Assembly (NCBI RefSeq): GCF_040054535.1
Contig: NC_090797.1
Location: forward strand, 14,908,501 to 14,972,500
Reading direction: 5' to 3'
Length of the DNA stretch: 64,000 bases
Origin: Antennarius striatus
Lineage: Eukaryota > Chordata > Actinopteri > Lophiiformes > Antennariidae
Part shown: piece after piece, positions 23,160 to 34,176 of the stretch
Numbering within the stretch: the first letter of the stretch is position 1
Layout of the letters: every line of letters starts with the position of its first letter
Notes under the pieces: generated by a model
Seen by the model: the letters and a program-made list of their open reading frames with translations, nothing else
What the model was told of the DNA's origin: nothing
Databases searched by the model: none
Position numbers and translations under genes: made by a program

Positions 23160-23880
23160 CGGATTCAGTACATTGGATTCAGTCCTTTCAGGCATTTGAT
23201 CATGTCCCTCATGGTATCTTGTGGGGAGTGCTTTGAGAGTATGGGGCCCTTTGCAGAGGGCTCTACAGTCTCTGTATGACCGCAGACAGAGCTGGATTTG
23301 CATTGCCGGCAGTAAGTCAGACCTGTTCCAGGTGCACGTTGAACTCCAGCAGAGCTGCCCTCTATCACCGGTTCTGTTCATGATCTTTGTTGACAGAATT
23401 TCTAGGCACAGCCAGGATTCGGAGGGAGTCTGGTTTGGGGACCAAAGGATTTCATCCCTGTTTTTTGCAGACCTCATCAAACCTGGACCTTCAGCGTGCA
23501 CTGGGACGGTTTGCAGCTGAGTGTGACGCGAGTGGGAGAGTCTTTGCCTCAAGTGGAGGAGTTTAAGTATCTTGGGGTCTTGTTCACAAGTGAGGGAAGG
23601 ATGGAACGTGAGATTGACAGACAGATCGGTGCAGCTTCTGCAGTGATGCAGTCGCTGTATAGGTCTCTCGTGGGGAAGAAGGATCTGAGTCGCAAGACGA
23701 AGCTCTCGTTTTACCGGTCAATTGACGTTCCTACTGCGTTCGCGGATACAAGCGGCTGAAATGATTTTCCACCGTAAAGTGGCTGAGTGCACCCTTACAG
23801 ATGGGGTGAGGAGCTCATTCACCAGGGAGGAGCTCGGAGTAGAGCCGCTTGTCCTCCACCTCAAACGAACCAGAATATTT
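23160..23880 (+). mobile_element. Rex3/RTE-like LINE fragment
   Basis: Broken frames read SKSDLFQVHVELQQSCPLSP, VLFMIFVDRISRHSQ and, at 23496-23700, LPQVEEFKYLGVLFTSEGRM. The RT active-site segment is damaged (SSLFFADL in place of FADD). The remainder (TREELGVEPLVLHLKRT) ends at about 23868, where the Tc1 remnant starts. Confidence 0.75.
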
Positions 23881-24246
23881 GTAGGGTGACAAAAGTTAAA
23901 ACAACGCAATCAGTTCATAAGCCTCCGGGCCCCTGCGTAAAGTCTTCTCCAGCGCATCCTAAAGATTCTCACCAGGGTTAAGGTCTGGGCTCCTTGGGGG
24001 CCGATCTGGGATCAAAAACAATGTCCCATGGTCCCTGAAGCCCTCTGTAAAGATATGAGCCGAATAAATCCTGACATAGCCGCCTTGGAATATGAGCGAG
24101 TCTTCAGGGAAGAAAAATCCATAGATGGACAGATGTGGTCATTCAGTGGGTCTGCAGATGACGTCATTTGATGGGTACATGACGTCGCTGCACCTCGAGT
24201 TGAACCTATCATAACACCGTCCCTCAGTGCGGGGACTTTTTTAGTC
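23868..24246 (-). mobile_element. Tc1-like remnant attached to tRNA-His
   Basis: The minus-strand counterpart of 9187-9590. Only the 5' end of the unit is adjacent to the tRNA. Confidence 0.6.
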
Positions 24247-24318
24247 TGCCGTGACCCGGATTTGAACCGGGGTTGCTGCGGCCACAACGCAGAGTACTAA
24301 CCTCTATACGATCACGGC
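24247..24318 (-). tRNA. tRNA-His (anticodon GTG)
   Basis: From 24318 downward: acceptor GCCGTGA, D-stem GTAT/GTAC with loop AGAGGTTA, anticodon arm CTGCG-TTGTGGC-CGCAG, T-arm CCCGG-TTCAAAT-CCGGG, 3' strand TCACGGC and discriminator A (24247). All stems pair. It differs from the usual tRNA-His at D-loop AGAGG (for AGTGG) and has A for G in the T-loop, so it could be functional or a well-preserved repeat copy. Confidence 0.75.
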
Positions 24319-24417
24319 CGATGAAAAAACAAAAACTGGAAAACAGTTAAAAAATCAGGGAGTGAGTAAAATACACACCACCAAGTAACACCGCAGCAAC
24401 CACTTTGTTGTGGTTTC

Positions 24418-24459
24418 TGCAGCCACAACACAGAGTACTAACCACTATACAACCACGGT
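24418..24459 (-). pseudogene. tRNA-His fragment (5' half)
   Basis: The same truncated half-tRNA as at 8966-9012, opposite strand. Confidence 0.65.
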
Positions 24460-24952
24460 TGACGAATAAAGAAGACAGAAACCCACGTGGATCTGGACCC
24501 ATCAGACCACATGACCACTGCTCCAGAGTCCAGTCTACACGTTCCAGAACAAACTGAAGACCCCCCTTTTTAGTTCAGCCTCCTTCATGAGTGTTTTTCT
24601 TCTGAATAATCAGCTGTAAATTCACTTTGTTATCCTTGTTTTTTAGCATGGAAATGCTTTACTCTCACAATATTACTCTCACAATGTTTTCTGTTTTTGT
24701 GGATATAGTGGAATAATGAAGTTTCTACAGTCAGAGGTTAGAATAACCTCTTGTTCTGCTGTGTCTCAATGCAGGTGTAGAGCTCCCCCTACTGGTCAAA
24801 TTATGTTACAGCACGTGATCCTGAGCGGAGACACGATGGGGTCAGGTCAGCAACAGTGACGTCAGCAGTCGTAAATATGGGTCTGTAAACAAACATCAAA
24901 TAAACACAGGGGTGTGTATGTTCACGTGATCTCTCCAGCTACCGGTTCAGAC

Positions 24953-25317
24953 TCCACACACGCTGGTCCTGAACCGATCCTCCTCCGGTTCCTAAACCAA
25001 TGTGGACCGATGTCCTGCCGCCCCCATTTCATTCCAGTTATATTCCCCTACTTTTTTTCAGTCCCTGGTGAAATCAATCAATCAATCAATCAACTTTTAT
25101 TTATATAGCGCTTAATCACATCTGAAGACATTTCAAAACGCTTAACAGATAGAAAGTCAACAATGTCCTCCAGAGCAGCATAAACGACGGTGGCAGGGAA
25201 AAACTCCCTCATTGAGGAAGAAACTCTGGGCAGGACCCAGACTCTGGAGGGGGGGTCATCTGCCTTGACCTGTTGGTTGGGAAAGCGAAATACACTGAGG
25301 ATAGAGATAGGTCAAGG

Positions 25318-25383
<66 letters not shown>

Positions 25384-25893
25384 AGAATGTCCATAGTGCG
25401 CTATCGCTGAATTGTGGGCGGGATATCCAGGCCTTTTGATATCCTGTCTTCCATCCGCGTTCCCTCGCGTTCTATCTGTGCCCTAGAAACAGCTTGTGGG
25501 GTTTAGTGCCTTTCTCAAGATCACTCCCGCACCTCTCAGGAGACGATACTACTCCAGCTACCAGTTCATCTTGCTTTAGTGATTGGACCATGCTGGACTT
25601 GAACTGGTCACTTTTCGATTACCAAGTCGAGTGTGGACTAAGCGACTGCCACCTCAGAATGAAAAGAACTTGAGGTCCAACGCGTCTCGACTTGAGTTTC
25701 GCACACTTTTGAGTTGCATCACAAACCAGAGAACCCAACTGCGGTTGAAGAAACAAGTAAACCTATTTACTCCACACACGCTGGTCCTGAACCGATCCTC
25801 CTCAGGTTCCTAAACCAATGTGGACCTATGTCCTGCCGCCCTGATTTCATTCCAGTTATAGTCCCCTATTTTCTTTCAGTTCCTGGTGAAATG
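24953..25893. repeat. ~120-bp direct repeats flanking a ~700-bp segment
   Basis: Segment 24953-25075 (CTCCACACACGCTGGTCCTG to CCCTGGTGAAAT) recurs at 25770-25893 with a few substitutions. The intervening DNA starts with (TCAA)n and a TTTATTTATATAGCGC block and contains an (AG)n tract at 25321-25379. It may be a tandem duplication followed by insertion, or short terminal direct repeats. No coding frame. Confidence 0.7.
25321..25379. repeat. (AG)n microsatellite
   Basis: About 29 AG units. Confidence 0.95.
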
Positions 25894-26812
25894 TAAAAAA
25901 ATGGAAGTACATTTCTCAATTTCTATTAATATTAAAAAGTAGAATTTGAATCCATACATACAGCTAGAGTGGAAATAAAAGCTTAGATGTGTTCCCAGTT
26001 GGACGTTTTTCTGGGGGGACAACAAGCGGGAGTCAACAAATACTCGTTATTGGCCTTAGCTTTTTACGTTCCTGCAATGTGTGGAAGTCGTTAGTTTCTG
26101 TTATTTAGTTCGATGAACAAAGTTGTCATTTGACTCTTTGAAGGATTTTGTCAAAAGACGACTAAAGGATGGAGGTGAGGATATTTTCGAGTCTTTTAAG
26201 AAAGTTGTCATCAATCCTAAAAAGACATAAATCAAGCTGGATCTCTGCCTTAGACCCGACTTGAAGCTACACATGATGGGTATACAAAACGATCTTTTAT
26301 TGAATAAAACAACATTTGACAATTCATCCATATTGAACAAACTAACTCATTTACTCGCATGTGTGCGTTTGTGTTGTCAGAGTAGCATCATACTCCTTTA
26401 GTTGTTCCTCCAGATCGCCCCCAGCGTCACGGCGCTGAGCTTCATGACATTCTGTAGAACTACTTTTAATGTCAACCAACTTTAACTTGATACCTTTAAA
26501 AGGTCTCAAACCTGCAAGTAAACATAGTAAGTAGTTAGAAGAGATTTTAAGATGAGAGACAAAACAATAACCAAGACTCATACACATAAAAACACAATTA
26601 AAGCAGAAATAAAGGAACGTTCAAATCCTCTAGGTTGATGCGGACCCAACCAGCAGGTGGCGCCAAAACACCGGAGAAAAACAAACGTTTCAGTTCTGTG
26701 GTTCACAGAAACGTTTGTATTAGTTAGAAACATGAAATCGGGAAAAAAAAATTAAGAACTCAACATTGACTTTCATGTTTTACTTTTATTTATCATGTCA
26801 ATAATAATGGGA
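25894..26812. other. no gene recognised
   Basis: AT-rich, no frame above about 80 codons, no repeat shared inside the window recognised by eye. Nothing else supported. Confidence 0.5.
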
Positions 26813-27890
26813 TCAACCTCTGAGCTGTCAATACACTTTGTTGCCTTAGGGATGGAATGTTGCCAACCCTCTGCAGTTCGCTACAGAGCCAACAGATCTG
26901 TAGATGATGCTGTAAACATGGAGCTACAGTTTGTCCTCCAGCACCCGGACTCCCCAGCATCCTACGTCAGGATTCTGTTTGTGGACTTCAGCTCTGCTAT
27001 CAATACAATCGTCCCAGCTCTGCTCCATGACAAGCTCTCCCAGCTGAATGTGCCTGACTCAATGTGCAGGTGGATTACAGACTTCCTGACAGACAGACGG
27101 CAGTTTGTGAGGCTGGGGAAGCATGTCTCCAACACCCAGACCATCAGCACTGGATCCCCTCAAGGCTGCGTTCTTTCCCCTCTGCTCTTCTCCCTGTACA
27201 CCAACTGCTGCACATCTGGTCACCAGTCTGTCAAACTCCTGAAGTTTGCCGACGACACCACCCTCATCGGCCTCATGTCTGATGGGGATGAGTTGGCCTA
27301 CTTAATTGAGCTGGACCGCCTGGTATCATGGTGCAGCAGGAACAACCTGGAGCTCCACACTCTCAAAACAGTGGAGATGATAGTAGACTTCAGGAAAGAC
27401 CCTCCTGCCCTCCCCCTGTCATCATCTGTGACACTCCAGTGACCCCTGTGGAGTCCTTTTGCTTCCTGGGCACCACCATCACCCGGGAGCTCAAATGGGA
27501 GCAGAACATCAGCTCCCTCACCAAGAAGGCTCAGCAGAGGATGTATTTCTTGCGGCAGCTGAAGAAGTTTCACCTCCCTGCAAAGATGCTGGTGAACTTC
27601 TACACGGCCACCATTAAGTCAATTCTCACATCCTCCATTTCAGTGTGGTTTGCTGCAGCCACGGCCAGGGACAAGGCCAAGCTGCAGCGTGTCATCCGTT
27701 CTGCAGAGAAGGTGATCGGCTGCAGCCTGTCAAACCTCCAGGAACTGTTCCACATAAGGACCCGCAGACGTGCAGCCAGGATTGCTGCTGACCCCTCTCA
27801 TCCTGGCCACAACCTGTTCCAGACCCTCCCCTCCTGCAAGAGGGGAGGGTCTTTCAAGAGATAAACTTTACTGTACTTGGCAATAAAACT
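26813..27890 (+). mobile_element. L2-like LINE, RT to 3' end, one frameshift
   Basis: Frame 26852-27440 has ANRSVDDAVNMELQFVLQ, ILFVDFSSAINTIVP, STGSPQGCVLSPLLFSLYT and KFADDTTLIGL (active site). The frame shifts at about 27420 and continues with FCFLGTTITRELKWEQN, QQRMYFLRQLKKF and ADPSHPGHNLFQTLPS. The 3' end is AATAAAACTTTTT followed by (CTGATT)n, usual for this group. It is 5'-truncated in RT domain 0/1, with no endonuclease. An inverted, shorter copy lies at 63745-64000. Confidence 0.85.
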
Positions 27891-27904
27891 TTTTCTGATT
27901 CTGA

Positions 27905-28505
27905 TTCTTAATCACCCTAAGCTGCTTCACGTCCTTCCCATCTCTGTCTCTCTGTCTTGCCAACCGGTATAGATCAGTCTCTCCCTCCTTACGGTCCAAC
28001 TTAGCATACAAGTCATCATAAGCCCCCTTGTTTGGCCTTTGCTACCTCTACCTTCACCTTACGCTGCATCTCCCTGTACTCCTGTCTACTCTCCTCAGTC
28101 CTCTCAGTGTCCCACTTCTTCTTAGCTAACCTCTTTCTCTCTATACACTCCTGTACCTCCTCATTCCACCACCAACTCTCTTTATCTACCTTCCTTCTAG
28201 ATGACACACCAAGTACTCTCCTACCTGTCTCCCTGATCACATTAGCTGTAGTTGTCCAGTCATCTGGAAGCACCTCCTGACCACTCAGGGCCTGTCTTAA
28301 CTCCTTCCTTTTCAGCTTCCACCATTTCGTCTTCTGCTCTGTCTTTGTCCTCTTCATCTTCCTCACCACCAGAGTCATCATACACACCACCATCCTATGC
28401 AGTTTGGCTACACTCTCACCTACCACTACTTTTCAGTCACTGATCTCCTTCAGCTTACATCGTCTACACAAGATGTAGTCTACCTGTGTGCTCCCACCTC
28501 CACTC
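27905..28505 (-). mobile_element. RTE LINE fragment (linker between endonuclease and RT)
   Basis: Minus-strand codons 28426-28020 read ESWWWNEEVQECIERKRLAK and YREMQRKVKVEVAKAKQ, the same segment as in the RTE at 5618-8780 with a short deletion. It is interrupted at 28505 by a SINE and resumes at 28843. Confidence 0.85.
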
Positions 28506-28842
28506 TTATAGGGTAAGTGGCTCAGCGGTAGAGCAGATGCTTTGAAGACGGACCACCCAGCCATCGGTGGATCGATTCCCGCTCATGCCAAGACATCCCT
28601 TGGAGTCACCCCCCAGCCACTGCAGATGTGCCCCTGAGCAAGGCCCGTCACTCTGTGTCCCCCTACCGTTTCTTGTGTGATGTGTTACAAATTGCATGCC
28701 TACAGGCCCGTGTTGTGTCCAAAATACTATGTGTGTATGACTAACCAAAAAAATGTAACCACATACAAAGAAAGTGTGAAGAGTGTAAAGATAATTCCCC
28801 CACGTGTGGACAATAAAGTGGGTTTAATCTTAATCTTATAGG
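28506..28842 (+). mobile_element. tRNA-derived SINE inserted in the RTE fragment
   Basis: The A box lies in GTGGCTCAGCGGTAGAGC and the B box in GATCGATTCCCGC, about 45 bases apart. The body is followed by a GTGTGGACAATAAAGTGGG tail and (AATCTT)n. It is flanked by CTTATAGG on both sides (7-8 bp target duplication); the unoccupied RTE has a single CTTATAGG near 7870. A copy with the same insertion point is at 63184-63540 (minus), and a relative is at 41124-41546. Confidence 0.85.
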
Positions 28843-29200
28843 TCTCCCTATGTTTCTGCATCTTCTGGAAGAAAGTATCCACTATAGCTGTTTCCATCCT
28901 TTATGCAAAGTCACCTACCACCTGTCCTTCTGCGTTCCTCGCCTGGATACCAAATCTGCCCATCACCTCCTTATCACCTGTGTCCTGCAACAAAATGTCC
29001 ATTGAAGTCAACACCAATGACAACTCTCTCACTTCTAGTTATGCTTTGCATCACTTCATCATGGTGCAACTACAATTTCTCGTTCTCCTCCAACTCACAT
29101 CCTACCTGTGGAGCATACCCACAACAACATTGAACATCACACCTTTGATTTCTAGCTTCAGACTCATCACTCTATCTGACACTCTTTTTACCTCCAGGAG
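28843..29200 (-). mobile_element. RTE LINE fragment continued (endonuclease)
   Basis: Minus-strand equivalents of the endonuclease C-terminal half (KRVSDRVMSLKLEIKGVMFN). Joined at about 29198 to a Rex3-like piece, where the phrase CTCCAGGAGG could have served as microhomology. Confidence 0.75.
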
Positions 29201-29560
29201 GAGCCCGGAGTAGAGCCGCTGCTCCTCCGCCTCGAGCGGAGCCAGCTGAGGTGGCTCGGGCATCTGTTCCGGATGCCTCCTGGATGCCTCCCAGGAGAGG
29301 TGTTCCGGGTATGTCCTACTGGGAGGGGACCTCGAGGAAGACCTAGGACACGTTGCAGGGTCTATGTCTCTTGGCTGGCCTGGGAATGCCTCGGGCTCCC
29401 CCAGAGGAGCTGGAGGAGGTGTCTGGGGAGAGAGAAGTATGGGCATCCCTGCTGTTGCCCCCGCGACCCAGTCCTGGATAAGGGGTAGATGATGGATGGA
29501 TGGATGGATGGATGGATGAAATCCATGCGCCGCTCCTTCTGAACAAAAACATTTTGAGTT
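29198..29560 (+). mobile_element. Rex3-like LINE 3' end with (GATG)n tail
   Basis: The frame reads LLLRLERSQLRWLGHLFRMP, then GEVFRVCPTGRGPRGRPRTR, and ends with a short UTR and (GATG)n at 29490-29518. This is the extreme C-terminus of an RTE/Rex3-type RT. The mirror is 62416-62830. Confidence 0.75.
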
Positions 29561-29597
29561 TAGTCACCCGGCTGAAATAAGGTCACCCAGAGTTAGT

Positions 29598-30750
29598 GTG
29601 TGTTTGATAAGATCCGACCATACGTGTATGGGAAGATCAGAGCCAATGAGAATTTGTGTGACTGATAAGCCCACCGAAAGTGCAAGCATACCAATCAAAT
29701 AATCTGAACATACAAGCTTGGGATAAAATAAAGTTGTTGTTTTTTTTGTTTGTTTTTTATGAGTGTAGAAAACTGTTTGCTTGGACGTCATAAGTGATTC
29801 TGTGTAACTGAGTGTATGATTGCTGAGCTCAGGTGTGAATGTGTGAGCTGGAAAAACAAAAAGTCTGATTGATTGTGTTTGACTGGGATTAAAACATATG
29901 TGCTGTAGATGGAATAGTAGAAAGTGTGTTGAAAGTGCATTAAAGGTAATAACAAAGTGTAGATTGACGTTGTGTTGAGCCGTTAAGGCTGCTGTGAGTT
30001 GTCAGAGCAGAGGTTTGGAGGTTGGTGCGCGTAGTGAAGGAAAATATATGAAGGTGCAGAAGCTGCAAAAGAAATCCCCCGTTCAACCAAACCCCCCCTT
30101 CACAACCCCTCCTTTCGAGCGCGTAGGCAGAAGAGAAAGATTTTCTGTTTTCTTAAGGAGCCAGACATAAGAACACAAGTTATTTTAAATAAATCTCACA
30201 CCAGTAGCTTTGCTGGGAACCAAAAACTCTGACATTTCAAAAGATATTGACAAAATTTCAGAGCGATGAGAGACAAGAACCAAGGGTTTAGAATACCCGT
30301 GGCCAAATGATAAAAAGGTGGTTATAAATGTTTCACTTCGGCACCATATCACAAAGCGATCGGTTAGGACTCTACATCTGTCTTCAATGTCTTCAAATCC
30401 TGTCTGCAATTTTTTTTCTGAGACCTAAGAACACTCAAACTGACGGCTTTGCCAAGATGTCCTGTTTCTTCCAGAGTAGCATTCTGGGATACTATCGCAA
30501 AAGAAATGCAAGGGTGGCGACACCAGATACCTATGATGATATTCACTAAAGACTGGATGTGAGACACGAGTCATGTGTTCATCCAGCAGCAAGGCTGTAA
30601 AGGCAGGCATGAGGAGACAGTGGAGAAAGGTCAGAGCATTGGAGACAACACACCCATGAACACTGAGATGAATACAAACACACACAACAACACCATTATG
30701 ATACACATAGACAGACACACATACACTGACATCACTATTATGATTCTAAT
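29598..30750. other. no gene recognised
   Basis: Present only on the left side of inverted block B; the mirror at 59080 lacks it. AT-rich, with no frame of interest above ~75 codons. Confidence 0.5.
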
Positions 30751-30751
30751 T

Positions 30752-31456
30752 ACCGTATAAGACCACCCTGATTATAAGACCACCCCCTCTTTTTCAAGAC
30801 TCAAGTTTGAAAAAAGACTTTTTGAACACCAAATTTAATTTTTATACAGAAAATATTTAAAATACATCTGAAACAAGTGATTATAACAATATATTCAAGA
30901 GAAAAAGTAATTTTGTAGCTTTTATTTTCCCTCATTCAAATCATGCAAAAACTGTCACATCTTAAAATCTGAATCTTTCTCCATTTTCTGTTATCTCTTC
31001 TGTTTTTTTCTTATATTCTTTCTTGCCGCTATTTTTATTTTTCATTTTCGTGACAGGGGTTCGTTTTAGCCTGGGAAGATAAGTTCAGCCTTCGCTTTAA
31101 AGATATCTGGCGCCATCTAGCGTTGTGAATGGGTATAATTTCTAGAACCTGAATGTAAGACGAACCCCACTTTTTCACTTTTTTGCGTCTAATTCACTGT
31201 GATACTCTGTGTATTTGGGTCCCTTCTGCTAATGTCTGTTAAAAAAGGATGAGAATGTGTTAATACTTCAGTAGAGGATAAATGTCACTCTGTATTCCAC
31301 CAGAATGTGAAGCAATGGGAAGAGGACAATCAGTAACATAAAATATTAGACCACCTTTGTTTTCTTCAATTTCGTGCTGATTTCTTCTTCTTTTTATCAA
31401 TTATCAACTCCTGTGTGTATTGTGACTAAAACAGACAGAAAATAAAACTTGGAGGA
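30752..31456. repeat. DNA-transposon-like end joined to the 3763-type repeat
   Basis: Starts with CCGTATAAGACCACCCTGAT and related direct phrases, as in Tigger/MITE termini. From 31012 it follows the repeat at 3763-4200 in the same orientation. Confidence 0.6.
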
Positions 31457-31552
31457 GAGAACGAGAGCTCCATGTCCTTCTCGTGGGCCTCCATGCACGC
31501 CTGTGGACAGGTGGAACCCTCCCTGTTTCCTAACCCTAACCCTAACCCTAAC
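31457..31552. other. 96-bp insertion: makorin exon piece plus telomeric repeats
   Basis: The repeat copies at 4190-4215 and 58500-58515 show continuous GGAGGACCTTTATA. Here 96 bases are inserted between GGAGGA and CCTTTATA. Bases 31459-31513 (55 bp) match makorin 18315-18369, which is the intron-3 acceptor plus the start of the RING exon. After a short filler come four TAACCC units at 31531-31554, the last overlapping the edge. The piece is non-coding here. Confidence 0.9.
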
Positions 31553-31889
31553 CCTTTATAGCAGTTATAGGCAGTACAATGTCACAGCCACTGATGTTAG
31601 AACTAAAACAGTTTTGTCTGTTACTGTATCAAGGAAACCATGCAAACAAGTTACATGTCATCCTTTGATTTCAGTTCTTATATAATATTGGTATACGCAA
31701 CGGTATGAATATTCTTCTCAACTGTTTTTGTAACGTTCGTGTGCAGATTTACTGTTTTATTTACACAACAATAAAACATTTAAATATATTTCCCTATTCA
31801 ACAGAACCTGATATAGATGAGAGCAGAAAAGACCGTTATGTTGGTGATAAAACAACTGAACAGTCAAACTCAGTCCTATACTCTTCCCG

Positions 31890-32347
31890 GTCTGCATTGA
31901 ATATCTCAGCAATTTCACTATCGCTGACCTTCTGGTTTGCAGGTGTCTGTCCGGTAATGACGCTTTAGCGAAACATCAGACAAAAGTCGAAGCAGACACG
32001 TTAGTCCAGGCATCCGCACTCCACGCACATATTGTGGGCGTGTAACTCGTGGTGTAACTCGCTCGGCACTGCCTCCAGTCCTGGTAAAGGTGTGTTTACC
32101 ATCACTCCCACGACGCACGCAGCTTAACTTTAAAGGCTTTGCTCACACCGATGTCCAGCGGTTGGAGTTCTTTTGTTAATCCTCCAGGATGATGGCAAAC
32201 TCCGAATTCAGCCGCTTGACGTGTTTCTGACAGAAGCGGTGGTGTGGGGGGGGCGCATGGAGTCACAGATCAAGAGAGATGGCGAAGCGTGAAAAAAGCC
32301 CCCCGGTCTCTTTATGTGAATCGGAACAACCGGAACTGATAGCCTGG
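31890..32347 (-). mobile_element. pogo/Tigger transposase C-terminal remnant
   Basis: Reading the minus strand through several stops gives TKELQPLDIGVSKAFKV, then YTPTICAWSADAWTNV, the region after the second catalytic Asp of pogo-type DDE transposases. Two further copies lie on the plus strand at 53757-54468 and 57768-58165. Confidence 0.75.
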
Positions 32348-32349
32348 AG

Positions 32350-33050
32350 TTTACATTTTGCGTCATAAGCGTGTCTCTTCACTGTCGGGGGTCTTTAGCC
32401 AAATAAATGTGGTTACCAGCATACCTGTGGTACAGTACCGGTGTATACCCTATACCGGTACCTACCGGAGGTGTGCCGGACGTAGCCTCGCGTCAACTTC
32501 TCTAATTGGCCCATTGCTGCCGGCGTACGTAGTGACGTAATACGTCCTATGTCGGTGGACAATGGCCGAGCTGGTGGATCGCTGACTAAAATCACACAAA
32601 AACATTTTTACAGATTTTGGAACTCAGTGTACACATAAGACGCTTAATGTTAAAAAAGTCGCAGCATTGATTTTTGAGAAATTTTAAGCGTCTTTTATAT
32701 TTATATTTACAAGAAACGTTATTAACCGGTTCAGGAACTTTATTTTTTTGCTCTAACCGGTTCAGGAACGTCAGTTTATGGGTGGAACGCAAACCCGGAA
32801 ACGTTATCATTCCGTTTCTGTTCGGAACAAACCGATTGGCAAAAAAATCTGGTTCAAAGCCCTGGTTTCCGGGGAAACCAGGTGTCAGCGACGCAGAGGT
32901 TGTTGTGGTGGCAGAGAAGGAGAAGGCGGTGACCGTTGTCGTTTGCAAGCCTGTCAGCAGAAGTTGTGCCGACAGGTGAGCCTGTGGACCGATCACTGTC
33001 GGAGAGAGTGGCATTGGCGTCAGTGAGAATAATGGTGGTGTCGTACTTCA
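32350..33050. other. no gene recognised; repeated CCGGTT motifs
   Basis: Contains clustered TACCGGT/ACCGGT palindromes (32420-32470) and two AACCGGTTCAGGAAC copies (32722 and 32754). Similar ACCGGTT-rich DNA is at 54958-55095. Function unknown. Confidence 0.45.
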
Positions 33051-33054
33051 CAGA

Positions 33055-33094
33055 ACCCTGCCAGGGTGATGTTATAGCATCACCCTGGCAGGGT
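33055..33094. repeat. perfect 17-bp inverted repeat with 6-base loop
   Basis: ACCCTGCCAGGGTGATG (33055-33071), TTATAG, then CATCACCCTGGCAGGGT (33078-33094). The stem is fully complementary. Confidence 0.95.
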
Positions 33095-33560
33095 GAGCTC
33101 TCGGGACAGCAGATTGGCAGCTCCGGGGCGAAGGAGTGTCCAGACGTTCCAGGTGGCGACACGGATCCTACGAAGAATGTTGATCCGTATTCGTTGGTCG
33201 GGGGCAGGCTGGGGTCCGTTATCGTGTCGGTCAGTCCGGCTTCTTTTTCTGGTCAGTTTCGTAACAGAGGGTTTCTCCTGGGTGGGTTGTTAGCCCTCTG
33301 CAGGATGGTCGGCTGGTGGGGCTGCTACCTCACAGCGTGCCGACACTCTGGGGTCTTTGTTTGTCTGGAACCTACCTTGGAGACCGGTCCGCCATGGGTG
33401 ACCCTACCAGGAGCAAGCTCCCTACGGTATCACTCTCCAGGGTCACTGGAACGCACAAGCGCCCTCGCCACGCAAAGGCCAGACCCAAGAGAGGGTCCAC
33501 AAATCTGGTGTTTTATAACATTGGTATTAAGGTACCAGTTCTAAGATATAATGAAACAGC
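33095..33560 (+). mobile_element. LINE 5'-region-like fragment
   Basis: The phrase GGGTGACCCTACCAGGAGCA and the following CTCCAGGGTCACTGG text resemble the non-coding 5' part seen with Rex3/RTE-type LINEs in fish genomes. This rests on recall only. No clear domain. Confidence 0.3.
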
Positions 33561-33599
33561 TTAAACCGTTTTCACTCCAACTGCCTGTCTATCCACTAC

Positions 33600-33980
33600 T
33601 TAGTTTGTGTTTTCTCTCCCTGTCTCCTTTTGCTTTCCCCCTTAACTCACAGAGGTGCAGCACTTCCCTCTCTGGTTCACAATTGGAAGCTCTAATAAAG
33701 ACTGACAATTTAGTTCCCAGAGAGGACGCACTAATATCTATAAAAGATTTTGCTTCAAGACTAAAACAAGCATTGATCTCATAAAAAGTTGCCTCAAAAA
33801 GGTTTGTGACCCCTGTTCTAAAAGTTCCTTCATGCAGGAGAAACGTCTCCTTGCTCTGGTCATGATGAAGTGATGGTGTTACCGGTGTTACCAGTGAGCA
33901 GCTCACGTCCCACTGTCTGCTTCTCCACACCAGCAGCGGGAGCCCCCGAAGCTTCTGCACATGTCCGTTCGCCTCCACCT
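33600..33980 (-). repeat. possible hAT-derived fragment with terminal repeat
   Basis: Read on the minus strand, AGAACAGGGGTCACAAACC near 33804-33822 resembles a hAT terminal repeat. Adjacent codons (NLFEATFYEINACFSLEAKS) show no domain that I can name. Confidence 0.35.
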
Positions 33981-34176
33981 TTCAATGCACTGGGAAGGAA
34001 ACAGGAGGTGACCGCACAAATACATTGATCTCACAAACCGACAGCAACAACCAGAAGAACGAGCATCTCTGATCTAAAGCGTGTCGCGGTCCACGCCCAC
34101 CCGTGTCTTCACCAGAATCCGGTCGGCTGAGTGGGAGGCGCGACACACAGACGAGCGGCAGCATCATCCCAGATGA

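Noticed and set aside
31531..31554. Chromosome end or true telomere
   Set aside because: Only four TAACCC units, embedded in single-copy repeat context on both sides; read as an interstitial repair insertion.
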